Source: Zoroaster sp. YZ-2022
Taxonomy: Eukaryota; Echinodermata; Asteroidea; Forcipulatida; Zoroasteridae
DNA: 64,000 bases
Direction of reading: 5' to 3'
Assembly: GCA_029582265.1 (NCBI GenBank)
Contig: CM055819.1
Span: 28,781,064-28,845,063 of the forward strand
Positions 20,425-30,639 of this stretch are shown here, one piece after another (positions within the stretch are counted from its first letter, which is position 1; each line of letters opens with the position of its first letter). A program made the position numbers and the translations under genes. Below the pieces are notes generated by a model. That model had not been told where the DNA came from, did no database searches, and worked only from the letters and a program-made list of their open reading frames with translations.

Positions 20425-21816
20425 AGGTCCTAGGAAGAGTCAAATTGTGCTTATTTATTTTCTTTTGTTATTTTATCAATTGATATGAATAAAAAACGAT
20501 TTTACGTTTAATTTATGTCTGGATTGGGCTAATTATTTTTAATTTGATTTTTACAAAAATTGCCTCATCTAATTTCAAATGCTGCCCAACGCGCGGTGGC
20601 GCTGTTCGTGACGTAGACCTAGGAGCAATAAACCATGAATAAACTAAGCTCCAATGTTAGGCACCAATGTTGCCATTGTGTTTAGTTGCTCCATGGTTAA
20701 ACCGTGTGATTATAAAAAAGGGTCATAAACTGTGCGCAACGTACACATGTACAGTGTATGTGCACACGACTTGCAAGTTGCATAGTAAACATGACCGTAT
20801 AGCACCGATAAATCTGTACTGTAGGCTCTACCGTAAAACGAAGCGCAAGGCCCCGTCGAATCAATGGCATGGATACACATGGCCAGGAGTCATTGGTGAA
20901 TTGTGTAAGCCGTCGTTATGACCGTTTCAAAACATAATTCTGCACTCGATGATTTTGAAACAAGATCCAAAAATCACACACATAATTAACATTGTCAAAG
21001 AATTGTACAATGACATCTTCAGTGACTTCACAATGAAACGACATTTTTAGCGTTAATGTGGTGTGCGAAGTGTAACAATCGACCTCTAACGTTAGTAATA
21101 AGCCTATTGCTTGTGGGTGCACGTACACATGTAAGTTACACGGAAAACAAAGCAACTTACCCTGAGACTTTCTCGCTTCAAGAAAGCTACTCTTTTCTTT
21201 TCTGGACGTTTCTTGGCCTTCTGACTTAAGGGAAATATTGTTGGTACTGCATCAGGGCGCAGCATGGCTTTAAATCTCATGCCAAACTGGCTCTGGAGCC
21301 CCCGGTCAAAGTATGTTGGCTCAAAGTGAGCGCTACATATCATAGAGTGCTCCGTTGGTCCTGACCATTTCGCCCTGGTCAGCTTCACACTCGCCGTCCA
21401 AATTCGCATGTATTTAGGGTCTGGTGGAAATCGGTGAAGGCTGACACCTTCCTTTGTGGTGTTGCTACATCCAGCAACAACACACCTACAAGGCATTTCC
21501 CAAAAATGTGGGATATCTACTAAATTTAGCTGAAAAGAAGATCTAATATGACACATCAACTTCAGTGGTTTTGAGTACGACTTGACTGAAACTTCATCGC
21601 AGGCAGTGCTGGACCTTCCTAGGTCTACGTCACGGATTTGCGGATTATAATATGATAATGAGGAGGTAGGGGAGGAGCGTGGCGCCCCCCTAATTTCAGA
21701 ATTTATTTTTTTAATGGTGCAAAGGGGCGGGGATAAAATAGACAAATGACAAATATATGTTCCAATAGGTATACTTTATTGTTTTCACTGTTAAAAATTT
21801 CTATTTCCTAGGACCT
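20425..21816 (-). mobile_element. 1392-bp Kolobok-like TTAA element carrying a THAP exon
   Basis: TTAA at 20421-20424 and 21817-21820 enclose TIRs AGGTCCTAGGAA. A second inverted pair, CGTGACGTAGACCTAGGA, lies about 190 bp in from each end, so the terminal similarity is long but patchy. A THAP exon reads inward from the right end on the minus strand. The Kolobok superfamily is known for TTAA targets and THAP-domain transposases, which fits; the catalytic part is missing, so this is a deleted, non-autonomous copy. Confidence 0.75.
21161..21496 (-). CDS. THAP zinc-finger exon (first exon, partial protein)
   Basis: The frame from ATG at 21496 gives 112 codons up to a splice donor (GTAAGT on the minus strand at 21160-21155). 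It opens MPCRCVVAGCSN with the THAP C2CH pattern: C5 and C10, then CSAH further on (C-x2-H), the invariant W and P, and the closing AVPTIF motif. THAP domains bind DNA; they occur in P, Kolobok and related transposases and in domesticated host factors. The frame continues past the donor for 18 codons of likely intron, and also upstream to 21745, but ATG 21496 matches the normal THAP N-terminus. It lies within the TTAA element, so a transposase origin is preferred over a host gene. Confidence 0.85.
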
Positions 21817-21856
21817 TTAACACATCTAGTCACTAATAATCATTTACAATGCATCT

Positions 21857-22301
21857 TCACTTTGCTGTTGTGCAATTAACAAATTTACGGGCTTCCTCTA
21901 AGCTGTCACCATCCTGTCGTGGTAAAGGTGCACTGATCAAAATCTTTGACTGTGGGAATTTTTCACGGGCAGAAATGATTAAACTTGAAAAATTTGAAAT
22001 ATTAACTTCCATGAAACCAAACTCCAAATCATTAGTTCCCACATGGATTAATATCAGGTCTGGATGATGGTTATTGGGGACAATAGACAGGAGGTGAGTC
22101 CGCAACCCTAATGTTGTCACACCGCGAAGACAAGTTACATTGGAGGTAAATATCTCTGAGGTAGGGATATTTTGGTGCAAGTATTTTGTCAGAGAATCAC
22201 CAAAAATCTCAACTTTGTATTTCTGAGATCTTGGTAAAACTGGTAGAGCTGGGGGGCCTATTGAGGGAGTCGGTGGCCATGATGGAAGTGGCTTTTGAAA
22301 C
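21857..22301 (-). CDS. SGNH/GDSL-hydrolase-like exon (partial)
   Basis: An exon-like minus frame from 22300 to a TGA at 21857, 147 codons. It contains VEIFGDSLT (block I, catalytic-serine GDS) and, about 45 residues on, PDLILIHVGTNDL (block III, the GTND asparagine). The final block with Asp-His is missing. Upstream (minus sense) is TTTTTCTCTTTGTAG then GTTTC, a good 3' splice site, so the frame is probably a later exon preceded by a proline-rich stretch. SGNH esterase domains occur in host hydrolases and in ORF1 of some CR1-type LINEs and other mobile genes. Which of these applies is not decidable here; its position just outside the Kolobok-like element favours mobile or captured origin. Confidence 0.6.
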
Positions 22302-23183
22302 CTACAAAGAGAAAAATAACATAAACTGTTGTTTTAAAACCGCTTCATTTTTATCTCTGTTATGTCCCGGCAAATATTTGGATCTTTAATTGTACTGTTA
22401 AAAGTCAAGTAAGAAACGTTTAACACGCACTGCGCAATCAAAATAAGAATGGTACGCCTAACAAGGTCCCTGAAGCATAATGAACCATTTTGGGTATAAA
22501 CTATTATCTGATTATAACATAACAAACTGAAAAATGCTGTATAGTCACAAAAATGCACAACCGCTGAATTGATTGTTAATTATATCAGCATGTAGGCTAA
22601 ATATTTGCATATAATTGGTTTTAATTAACTCTTCCATAAACATTTGTCAACCTTTTATATAAAATTGTCATTCAAAAATCCAAACCTTTCTTTCTTTACA
22701 AAGCATGCAATTACATGTAATGATGTAGTGTACATAGCTACATTTCTAAAAATGCTGATTGTGGAATGGATTTTTTAAAATGTTGAGTATTTTATATGAG
22801 CCCCTAAAGCCATGAAGGCACTAATTTATTTAACAATAAAATTTCACTCAAATCAAAGTCAAAACAAAAATAAATTTAAAAATAAAAATCATTCATTTCT
22901 TTTGTAATACAAAAGTCAAAAGAAATGAATGATTTTTATTTTTAAATTGTATGTTTAATCTTTTTACACGTCATAAATTGCCCCACCGAAGTTTTACGTG
23001 GTGTTACACGCACACACAACACGACGACGTCGTAAACACGTTCGCCGAAAATCTTAAAAATAGCGAAATCACGCGGATAATATTCGCCCAGAAAAGGCTA
23101 TGCACAGTGGCTCCCACAACGTAAAAAGCATACCAAACGATAGCTTACACATTCATCTATCTGAATCGTCAGTTTTTCCGTAC
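22302..23183. other. AT-rich filler of the 5.16-kb element, right half
   Basis: No coding-like frame. The only strong structure is the 32-bp perfect inverted repeat at 22873-22948, given separately. Confidence 0.5.
22873..22948. repeat. Perfect hairpin, 32-bp arms and 12-base loop
   Basis: Arms 22873-22904 and 22917-22948 are exact reverse complements (core AATCATTCATTTCTTTTG). Being AT-rich, it could extrude as a cruciform; it may also be a microhomology-driven foldback duplication. Confidence 0.9.
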
Positions 23184-23214
23184 AATTTTGTGTAGTCCAG
23201 TCAGGGCGCAGCAA
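23184..23214 (+). repeat. 31-bp exact direct repeat, right copy
   Basis: Second copy of the repeat at 18748-18778, same orientation, 4.4 kb away and inside the same TIR element. Confidence 0.8.
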
Positions 23215-23515
23215 GTAAAATACCCCCTCAAATTTACCCAGAGATATTACCCTTTGTTTGACAGTGAATAAAGTAAGCTAAAATACATCGAAAATAGCAA
23301 AAAATTACATCATTCGAAAGGAAAATTCACACTTTAAACACTCACCACGCCATCTTGGACGCCAACTACCCACGCGATGACGTCATTGTCAATAAACAGA
23401 GGCCTCTCGAACTCCCGTGGTTTCTCGAATAATTCTCGCGCGCTCGCTATGGATTTCTCCGTGCAAAGAAAATTCGGGATTTGACCTCATTAACGCAGGC
23501 GCTGCGGACTGACTG

Positions 23516-23623
23516 GGTCTTTTTCTGTGATGGTTTTCCATCATCATTGTCCTTTTTTTTTCTTTCTCATTTTTTTTTTTTTTTTTTTTTTTGTCTTTTT
23601 TTTTTGGTTGTCTTTTTTGTTGA
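23516..23623. repeat. End of segmental duplication unit 1 with T-rich tract
   Basis: GGTCTTTTTCTGTGATGG through CCATCATCATTGTCC, matching 24922-24960, then a T-rich simple tract (about 23550-23620) leading directly into unit 2. Confidence 0.7.
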
Positions 23624-24965
23624 AACATTCACAAGATAAATTGGTTTTTCTGACTGTATTTATTCAGACTGTGTTTAAACAACAACAGTGACAGGGAAAG
23701 GATGATCTTCAGCTCAAATCTCAGTAGCTACAGTACATGTACGTGTGTAGATCAAGGTGTTATTCCTGTAGACAGAAAGAAACCAGAATTTCAATTAATT
23801 ATTGGGCTCTTTTATCAGTTTCTCAGGGCCTCCCAGGGAACTATGATAAAATCCTAAATCTGTGTAAATGTTTTATTTTGAGGATCTATTTTATGCTAGA
23901 AATTTCCTATAAAGACCGAATTGTACATAGGCCTATGTGCTTTATTCACAGCAGCCATTTTTTTTTATCCTTTATTTTGTTGAAACTTTTTCTCGCATAA
24001 TACATGGTGACAATGAAGTGGTAAATCTCTGTGGGGGAAATTGTCATATCGAGAGACTGGCGTAAACTTTCTGAATGTTTTGTATTTTGGGGATGGTGGG
24101 CTACTTGGGGGGTGGAGTTAAAGGGTGTATAGCATCACAATGAGAGCAGGGCGCGCCCTTATATCCCATTACTATGACTGCTGCATAAGTAATGTACATG
24201 TTACAAGTAATGTGCATGGATGTACTACTGCTTCATTGCCTTCCACTCAGCAGAGGGTGTGGATGTCGAAGACAATTCCTCCCCTGACCAACGCCCCTCT
24301 CCTTAGCAGCAAAGGCCTCTCCTGACCAGCAAAGCCCTCTCATTACCACCAAAGCCCTCTCATTACCACCAAAGCCTTCTCATTACCACCAAAGCCCCTC
24401 TCCTTACCAGCAAAGCCCTCTCCATCAGAAACGAGAGCTCTTCTTAATACTCGCCAGAAGCAAGGCGCCGTGGATGTTCCGACCCAATCAAAATAAAAAG
24501 AAAATTCCAAAAGAAGTCAGCAAAAATGATACACAAATAACAAAAAGTTATCATGATGAATATAAACCCAAAAGAAAAGTAAACAAAAGAAAATTGTTCC
24601 ATACCAAAAATATAAATAAATACAAAATAAAAAAGGGACTGCCTATAATTTTTGTGTACAATACTTAGTTGCTGGAGGGACTGCCTATACATGTATGTCT
24701 TGTGTACAAGTCTTATTAGTTGCTGGAGGGACTGCCTATATGTGTTGTCTACAAGACTTAGTTGCTGGAGGGACTGCCTATAATTATGTGTTGTGTACAA
24801 GACTTAGTTGCTGGAGGGACTGCCTATATTTCTTGTCTACAAGACTTAGTTGCTGGAGGGACTGCCTATATGTGTTGTGTACAATAGTTGCTGGACTCGG
24901 ATGTTCATTTACCATCATTGAGGTCTTTCTCTGTGGTGGTTTCCATCATCATTGTCCTTTTTTGC
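23624..24965. repeat. Segmental duplication unit 2 (uninterrupted)
   Basis: Compact version of unit 1 without the LINE or the 5.16-kb element. It runs from GAAACATTCACAAGATAAAT to CCATCATCATTGTCC and contains the 42-bp minisatellite at 24668-24895. It serves as the reference for insertions in unit 1. Confidence 0.85.
24668..24895. repeat. About 42-bp minisatellite, five to six copies
   Basis: GTTGCTGGAGGGACTGCCTA starts at 24668, 24719, 24761, 24807 and 24849, with a partial start at 24887. Unit 1 has only about one and a half copies around 15195-15255, so copy number differs between the two duplicates. Confidence 0.9.
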
Positions 24966-25560
24966 ACATTAACTTTAACTAACTATTAGATGATAACTTC
25001 CTAAACATGTACTGGAGAGCCTGCCCATGGAGGTCTTTCTCTGTGGTGGTTTTCCATCATCACTGTTCTTTTGTGTGCATTAACTTTAACTAACTATTAA
25101 ATGATAACTTCCTAAACATGTACTGGAGAGCCTGCCTGAATGTATGATAACTTCCTAAACATGTACTGGAGAGCCTGCCTGAATGTACATTGCCCATGGA
25201 GGTCTTTCTCTGTGGTGGTTTCCATCATCACTGTTCTTTTGTGTGCATTAACTTTAATTAACTATTAATCTATGATAAAATCCTAAACCTGTGTAAATGT
25301 ATTATTTTCAGGACCTATTTTATGCTAGAAATTCCTATAAAGCAGCCTTTTTCTCATCCATGGTGACAATGCAGTGGTGAATCTCCATGGGGGAACTTGG
25401 CATATCGAGAGACTGGCGTAAACTTTCTCAATGTTTTGTATTTTGGGGATGGTGGGCTACTCGGGGGTGGAGTTAAAGGGGGTATATCGTCACAATGAGA
25501 GCAGGGCATGCCATTATATCCCATTACCATGACTGCTGCATAAGTATATGTACATGTACC
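24920..25560. repeat. Tandem subrepeats and partial unit 3
   Basis: Three copies of a block starting GGTCTTTCTCTGTGGTGG (24922, 25031, 25198), each followed by CATTAACTTTAACTAACTAT and AACATGTACTGGAGAGCCTG motifs. From about 25262 a third partial copy of the duplication unit follows (TATGATAAAATCCTAAAC to GACTGCTGCATAAGTA). Confidence 0.8.
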
Positions 25561-27180
25561 GTGTACAATATCATAACTACAGGTTCATGGGCTCATTATG
25601 CAGCCACTGGCTTATTACTTACGCAGCAGTCATGGTAATGGATCAGGCGTGCCCCGTTATTGAGGCCAGCATGTGCCCATGTTGTATTATTTTCAGTCAC
25701 ATGGACACATCTGAAAACTATCAGTTTGGGATTCATTGTCAAGCCGCAAGCCTGCTCTGATCGTGACAATAAAGCCCCTAAGTTAAGCTAGAGGGTTGAA
25801 AGGTACATGTAAGATAAAAAACAACAACACATGTCTTGATCGAGTGAATGCCTTGTGACAGCTATTGCATGTCAAGTACATACCCATTTACATGTAACTA
25901 TCCAGATTCAGCTGGAGGCTCATAGTCCCACCCAGGTGGGCCGCCCACAGAGGCCATCATGTTGTTGGCCTTGGAAGAAAAAAAAATCCGGGAGAATTAA
26001 AAAAACAAAAACAAAAAAAAACAGTAATAATTGATATTAAAGCTGTGCTTAAATACATTATTTAACTTTTTCCTGGTGTTGCTTACAGTAGCTATATATA
26101 CATGATTTGTTGCCTGATGTTTGTTATCAAACGACCAGCTGTTAGCTTTCCCACATACAATATACATGTAGTACATACTGAATGCAGATCGAATTGACTG
26201 AAGTTTTTGAATTGTGTGAATGCAGATTGGCGAGACAAAATCCAATACTGTCACTTGATATTAAATGCACAACATGCAGAAAAGAAACTCTAAACCTTAA
26301 AACTGCTTCACAAACTTCTATGGGTTGTATTATTGGTGTGGCTATTAAGTCTTCAACGGCTAAACATACGCAGTAGGTCAATATGAAAAGTTTGCAGAGG
26401 AAGCGGAAGAATTACTGTAGCTAGGAAATCTCTACAGCAATATACATTGTAATCTGATCAATCTGTTTATACATGTATCAACTTACATGTCTGTATGTCT
26501 AAACGAGAAAGTTTTCATTTTGTGTCATGGACTATTTGACAATTCATATCAACCTACATTTCATCATGGAGGAATTTTATGTACTCCACTGGCATTTTGA
26601 TACAGTTGGTGTTTGATATTATCTGTACGGATTTGTTTGTGCATTGTTATTCAGGAAATCATACCTCATCTTAGATTTTCATGAACGCTGTCATACATAT
26701 ATTTTTTTTAAAGATAACATGTCACTAATCACTTTATTCACAGAAGTCATATTCAAATTTCCTATGGTTTTTGAGATAAAGAAAAGTTATTCTTTTCTAA
26801 ACCAGCTGCCATTTCTGTACTGCCATTTTGATACAGTTGGTATTTGATATTTTCTATACTGATTTGTTAGGGCATTGTTCAGAAATCATACCTTTTCACT
26901 TCTCATCATAGATCTGACCATAATATCACTCTGCCCATGCTGTAAAGGGACAAAATAAGGAAAGCTTTACTGTTTGTTTTTCATTTTTTAGTTAACTTAA
27001 AAATAATGTTATTGACTTGGAACAATTACATACACCTCACACTGAATATAGTCAGATGATGTTATAAAGTTGATCTCAAAGGTACAACTTGTGTTACATA
27101 GAGAAAAAATCCCCCTTTTTGGCATTTTCCAAAATATTGCATGGCTATGGGTAATAATTGATGAGCCAAGCCTGTTGCCA
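25561..27180. other. Non-coding stretch with a local duplication
   Basis: No supported gene. A segment starting GCATTTTGATACAGTTGGT (26592) is repeated at 26823 with drift, giving a roughly 230-bp spaced direct repeat. A run of A and C-A tracts lies at 25979-26020. Confidence 0.5.
26182..26376 (+). pseudogene. Cysteine-bearing short frame, possible transposase fragment
   Basis: 64 codons with ELCECR and, 22 residues later, KCTTCRKE, a CxC...CxxC arrangement resembling the zinc-binding start of some Mutator-like transposase-domain proteins of invertebrates. Too short and isolated for a firm call; a chance frame is a real alternative. Confidence 0.2.
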
Positions 27181-27189
27181 CACAGCCTA

Positions 27190-28315
27190 GGGTAGTATTA
27201 AAAAACTCCTTAAGTCACTAACTAACAAAGTGGTATTTACAAAATATTTGTACTAAGCGGTCCGCTTGTTTTCGTGTCTTAAATCTAAGTGTGGACAGAC
27301 CAGTCTTAAGCGGGGCACTTAGGTGTCATGGCCGCGTTTTTTTTTTCTTCAAAACTTACGAAAAATAATTGAAAGAGCCCTTCAGAGGCAACTTAAATTC
27401 ACTGGTGGATTTTTAGAGGGAGGAACAAAGTATAGTTTGACAATGATGTATGTAAGTATATGACCACAATACACAAAAGACAAAGTTTTGTTTTACCGAC
27501 GACGGAACGAAGCAAAGAGGGCCAACCCTCCCGAAATGAAATCATTAACTTGCACTGTAATGGTATCTTTGCCAGACAAGTGGAATGAAAAAGTTTATAA
27601 TAGCAATGGCTGTGATAAAGGAAATATTCTACTTGTGAAATGTATATCTTATTTCTTTACAGGAAATGTAAATTTTTGGGGGGCAAACTTTCTTACCCGC
27701 TTACCATGTTTATGCTGTGCACTGATAATCACGACATGTTGAGCTATGTAAATGTGCAATGAAGTACATGTAAGCTGTTGTCAAAGCTCACAACTTTTAT
27801 AATTATATGCGCGCCCATACGTGCAGGAGACAACACGCGCATGGCGCGTGCTATTTTTGTGAAGCATACAATGAGTGACTAATGCGTATGGATGACACGC
27901 GCCTTTTGTGTCTTAACCAGTTCGCACCGGGAATAAAACAGTTTTTCCGAACCCCGTGGCGGGTTTATTTTTACCGCACAAACACGACCAATGGTGCTCA
28001 CCAGAGCGTGACCGGGGAGACCGCGTCTTCCACCGTATGCTTATGGCTCGTTGCCACATCGACCGGGAATCTATACAAATATTCCCGAGAATCCTGTGGC
28101 GTGTTTAGACGCTCTCCGATCCGCTGTCCAAAAAAAATTGCGTGTATACACGGCCTCCGACGCGAACTGGTTAAGTGGGGTACTAAGATAAGCGAGGTAC
28201 TTAGATGTTTCGTGAATAGGAAGTTAAGCACCCAATTTAAGTTAGCGATGTGCTTTAGATTTAAGTGCAGTCTTAAGAACCCTGCTTAGTTCGGCTTTGT
28301 GAATACTGCCCCAAA
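27190..28315. repeat. Dispersed repeat, copy 1 (partner 31386-31830)
   Basis: 27592-27912 plus 28175-28290 match 31386-31825 (landmarks TAGCAATGGCTGTGA, ATCACGACATGTTGAGCTAT, GCGCGCCCATACGTGC, TTTAAGTGCAGTCTTAAG). The outer ends have weak inverted similarity (GTAGTATT / AATACTGCCCC), so this may be an old inverted-repeat element. A 254-bp TTAA element sits inside this copy only. Confidence 0.7.
27917..28170. mobile_element. 254-bp TTAA miniature element with empty-site partner
   Basis: TIRs CCAGTTCGC... at each end, TTAA at 27913-27916 and 28171-28174. The duplicate at 31690-31710 reads TTGTGTCTTAAGTGGGGTAC with a single TTAA (31698-31701), exactly the expected empty site. The interior is GC-richer than its surroundings and has no open frame of note. 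Confidence 0.9.
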
Positions 28316-28333
28316 GTTTATGCTGCATCACAC

Positions 28334-28681
28334 TAGGGCTGTGTGTTTTCGGTTATTTTAGGAATCGGATACCCGGGTACCCGTAAACAATTTTGTAAAA
28401 AGACAGAAATACTCCTGAATGTATAAAATAACCAATACAAACACAAGTTTCAAACAAAAGCCGGCAAGTATGTGAATGGTTGTCGGCAAATGTTATTTCT
28501 AAAGCCATCATCCAAGTTTTCTTCATTTTGTTAGCCAAAAAATCAGAAATTTCCATTATTTTGTGTGGCTTTAAATGTTCAGTCGGAATTTTAAAAAGTC
28601 GTTTACGGGTAATTGGAACCGAAAAATGGAACCGGGTAATGACATTTTCGGTCGGGTATCCGGATAACCGGCACAGCCTTA
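28334..28681. mobile_element. 348-bp hAT-like miniature element
   Basis: TIRs TAGGGCTGTG (left) and TAAGGCTGTG (complement of right), with CATCACAC duplicated at 28326-28333 and 28682-28689. Interior GGATACCCGGGTACCCG and CGGGTATCCGG motifs pair. A second member of the family is at 33413-33789. Confidence 0.85.
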
Positions 28682-30636
28682 CATCACACTATAATTCCTG
28701 GAAATTACTGGTAAAACACAGGAGACACATCTTTAACACATAGAATTTTGGGTTCTTGTGCCCACAAGGGAAAAAAAATACAAGAAAATACATGAATGTG
28801 GTTTGAAGATATTGGTGCCGGGCTGTGAACATGAAGAAAGAGGGGAAAGAGAATAAAGATGAAACAATTTGTTAACTGAATGTATCACTGTTGGAATTAT
28901 GCTGTTGACACTCACGATGAATCCAAAGACGTCGTAAGTGTTTAATTATTCGAAACGGTTAATAGTGTTGTCAACTGATGAAGCAAATTTGAATCGAAAC
29001 GGGTCTTACCTCATGAAAAGAAGGGCTGTTTACAAGCCCGTCATCTTTGAGGAATGCCATATACGCGTCGTTTTGTATTGGATCATCCTGTGTAGAGATG
29101 TGAACACAAATATCATTCGTTGTCTAGATTAGCGAATGATAAAGAATGAATGACTGAAAATCACAAAATACACATCTGTTACTGGATATTCACCATAAAA
29201 ACATATCTAAAATACACACAAACAAAAAGTGATGGTGGTTTCTTCATGATTTCTTGAGTTTTAAGCTGATTTTACCTATGAAAGTAATAATGAAAATAAA
29301 GTATGCAGGGGTTAATACAATTTTGGGCTATTTGCCCATGGGGGGGGGGGGGGGGGGAAGGTATGGTTTAAAGAAATAGGGAAAGAAAACCAAATAAAAT
29401 ATGAGTTTTTACCAGTGACAACTTTTCTATGCCCAGGACCAAATCTGCTACGGTCGTGCAGGGCTGAACATGAAGAAAGAAAAAAAAAACCACAAAAAAT
29501 CAAAGAGAATAAAGATGAAACATCAAAATTGTTTATTCATGATTCCACAGTATTAAGCTGATATTTACCAGTGAAAGTTGGTTAATGAATATAAAATGTG
29601 TTTTCTCGCCATGTACGATAAATCAACATAACTCATTACACAATAACAGTGTATTGTACATGAGACAACTCGACCATGCCTACATTGTATGACCAAATTG
29701 ATCAGCACAAATGGTGCAAATTACCTTATTGTATGGATTGGATTTGATAAAACTAATTATCCCTTAGGGCAGAAAAAAAAGTCTCTGGTTTCTTGTCTCC
29801 ATGTACGTCACCTCAGACCCGTATGTCGGCATTTTTAGTTTAAATTTTTATTTTTATTTTGCTATGAAACGACGTCCAATTGCAGCCAAAATTGCTGGAT
29901 CAATTAGAATTCTGCCGTACTGTGCTTTAAACGACTTTTTCACACAGGGATATGAACGTTTGCCCGATTTGTGAGGCCTCTCTTAGCCTCCATACTTTGG
30001 GAAATTTGGTCCCCATGTATACATGTATCATGTATATTTCGCTGTTGGCAACAACAAAAAAAGATGGCTGGGGAAAAAAATGCACCGATTTTGAAGCCGT
30101 CCTATGACCAGACACCGTAGACCTTTTTTGTGGATATTTTGCTGATTTATCTGGGGATCGAGTGCCATGTATATTTTATGTATGAGTAAAAAATAACAAA
30201 CACCAAATTGTTTCATAAATTAAGAAACAATTAAAACAAGAACACAATTTACTTTACCTCTGAACATACTACACTGGAAAGTCGTCTTTTCTTCACTGGA
30301 TTATGACATTCATCATCAAAAGGCCATTTTCTTTTCAGGTCTTTCTGTATAAACAAAAATTGTATTTCCTCTCCATGTTACTCCAAAAATCATATTTCAT
30401 GTACCTGTATGGGTATGTTTAACACACTGAAAGTGTTCCTTCTTTGCCCCGATCTTTCATGTTCTCAAACATGTTCTCAAACGGTTCACATTTTAAACAA
30501 AAAGAAATCATTACACAATATTGGTGTATTGCACATATTCCAATCACATAGGGACAATGATCAGTGATAATGAATAACCTTTGACCGTTCATTTTAGACA
30601 CATTACCTGTCCACTTTTCGATCATGGTGGCTCGTC
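28682..30636. other. Non-coding stretch with diverged duplicate segments
   Basis: 29363-29440 matches 31845-31910 (AAAGAAAACCAAATAAAATRT, TTTTTACCAGTGACAACTTT), and 29640-29870 matches 32205-32420 (landmark ACTAATTATCCCTTAGG). An uninterrupted G run of about 18 lies at 29340-29357. No coding sequence supported. Confidence 0.6.
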
Positions 30637-30639
30637 TTA

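Larger units (their letters stand above)
18360..23515. mobile_element. 5.16-kb TIR element with GGTC target duplication
   Basis: TIRs CAGTCAGTCCGCAGC (18360) and its complement ending at 23515 are identical for 15 bp, and GGTC flanks both sides (18356-18359, 23516-23519). An uninterrupted version of the site lies at 24908-24965: TTCATTTACCATCATTG then AGGTCTTTCTCTGTGG, matching both flanks. Contents: the Kolobok-like element 20425-21816, an SGNH-like exon and AT-rich filler, but no recognised transposase of its own. The 4-bp duplication does not identify a superfamily. Confidence 0.7.

Noticed and set aside
21104..21160. Extension of the THAP frame past 21161
   Set aside because: A GTAAGT donor sits at the end of the domain, and the extra 18 codons look like intron read-through.
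27882..28289. 135-codon plus-strand frame
   Set aside because: It crosses the 254-bp TTAA element and both flanks, so it is a chance fusion created by the insertion.
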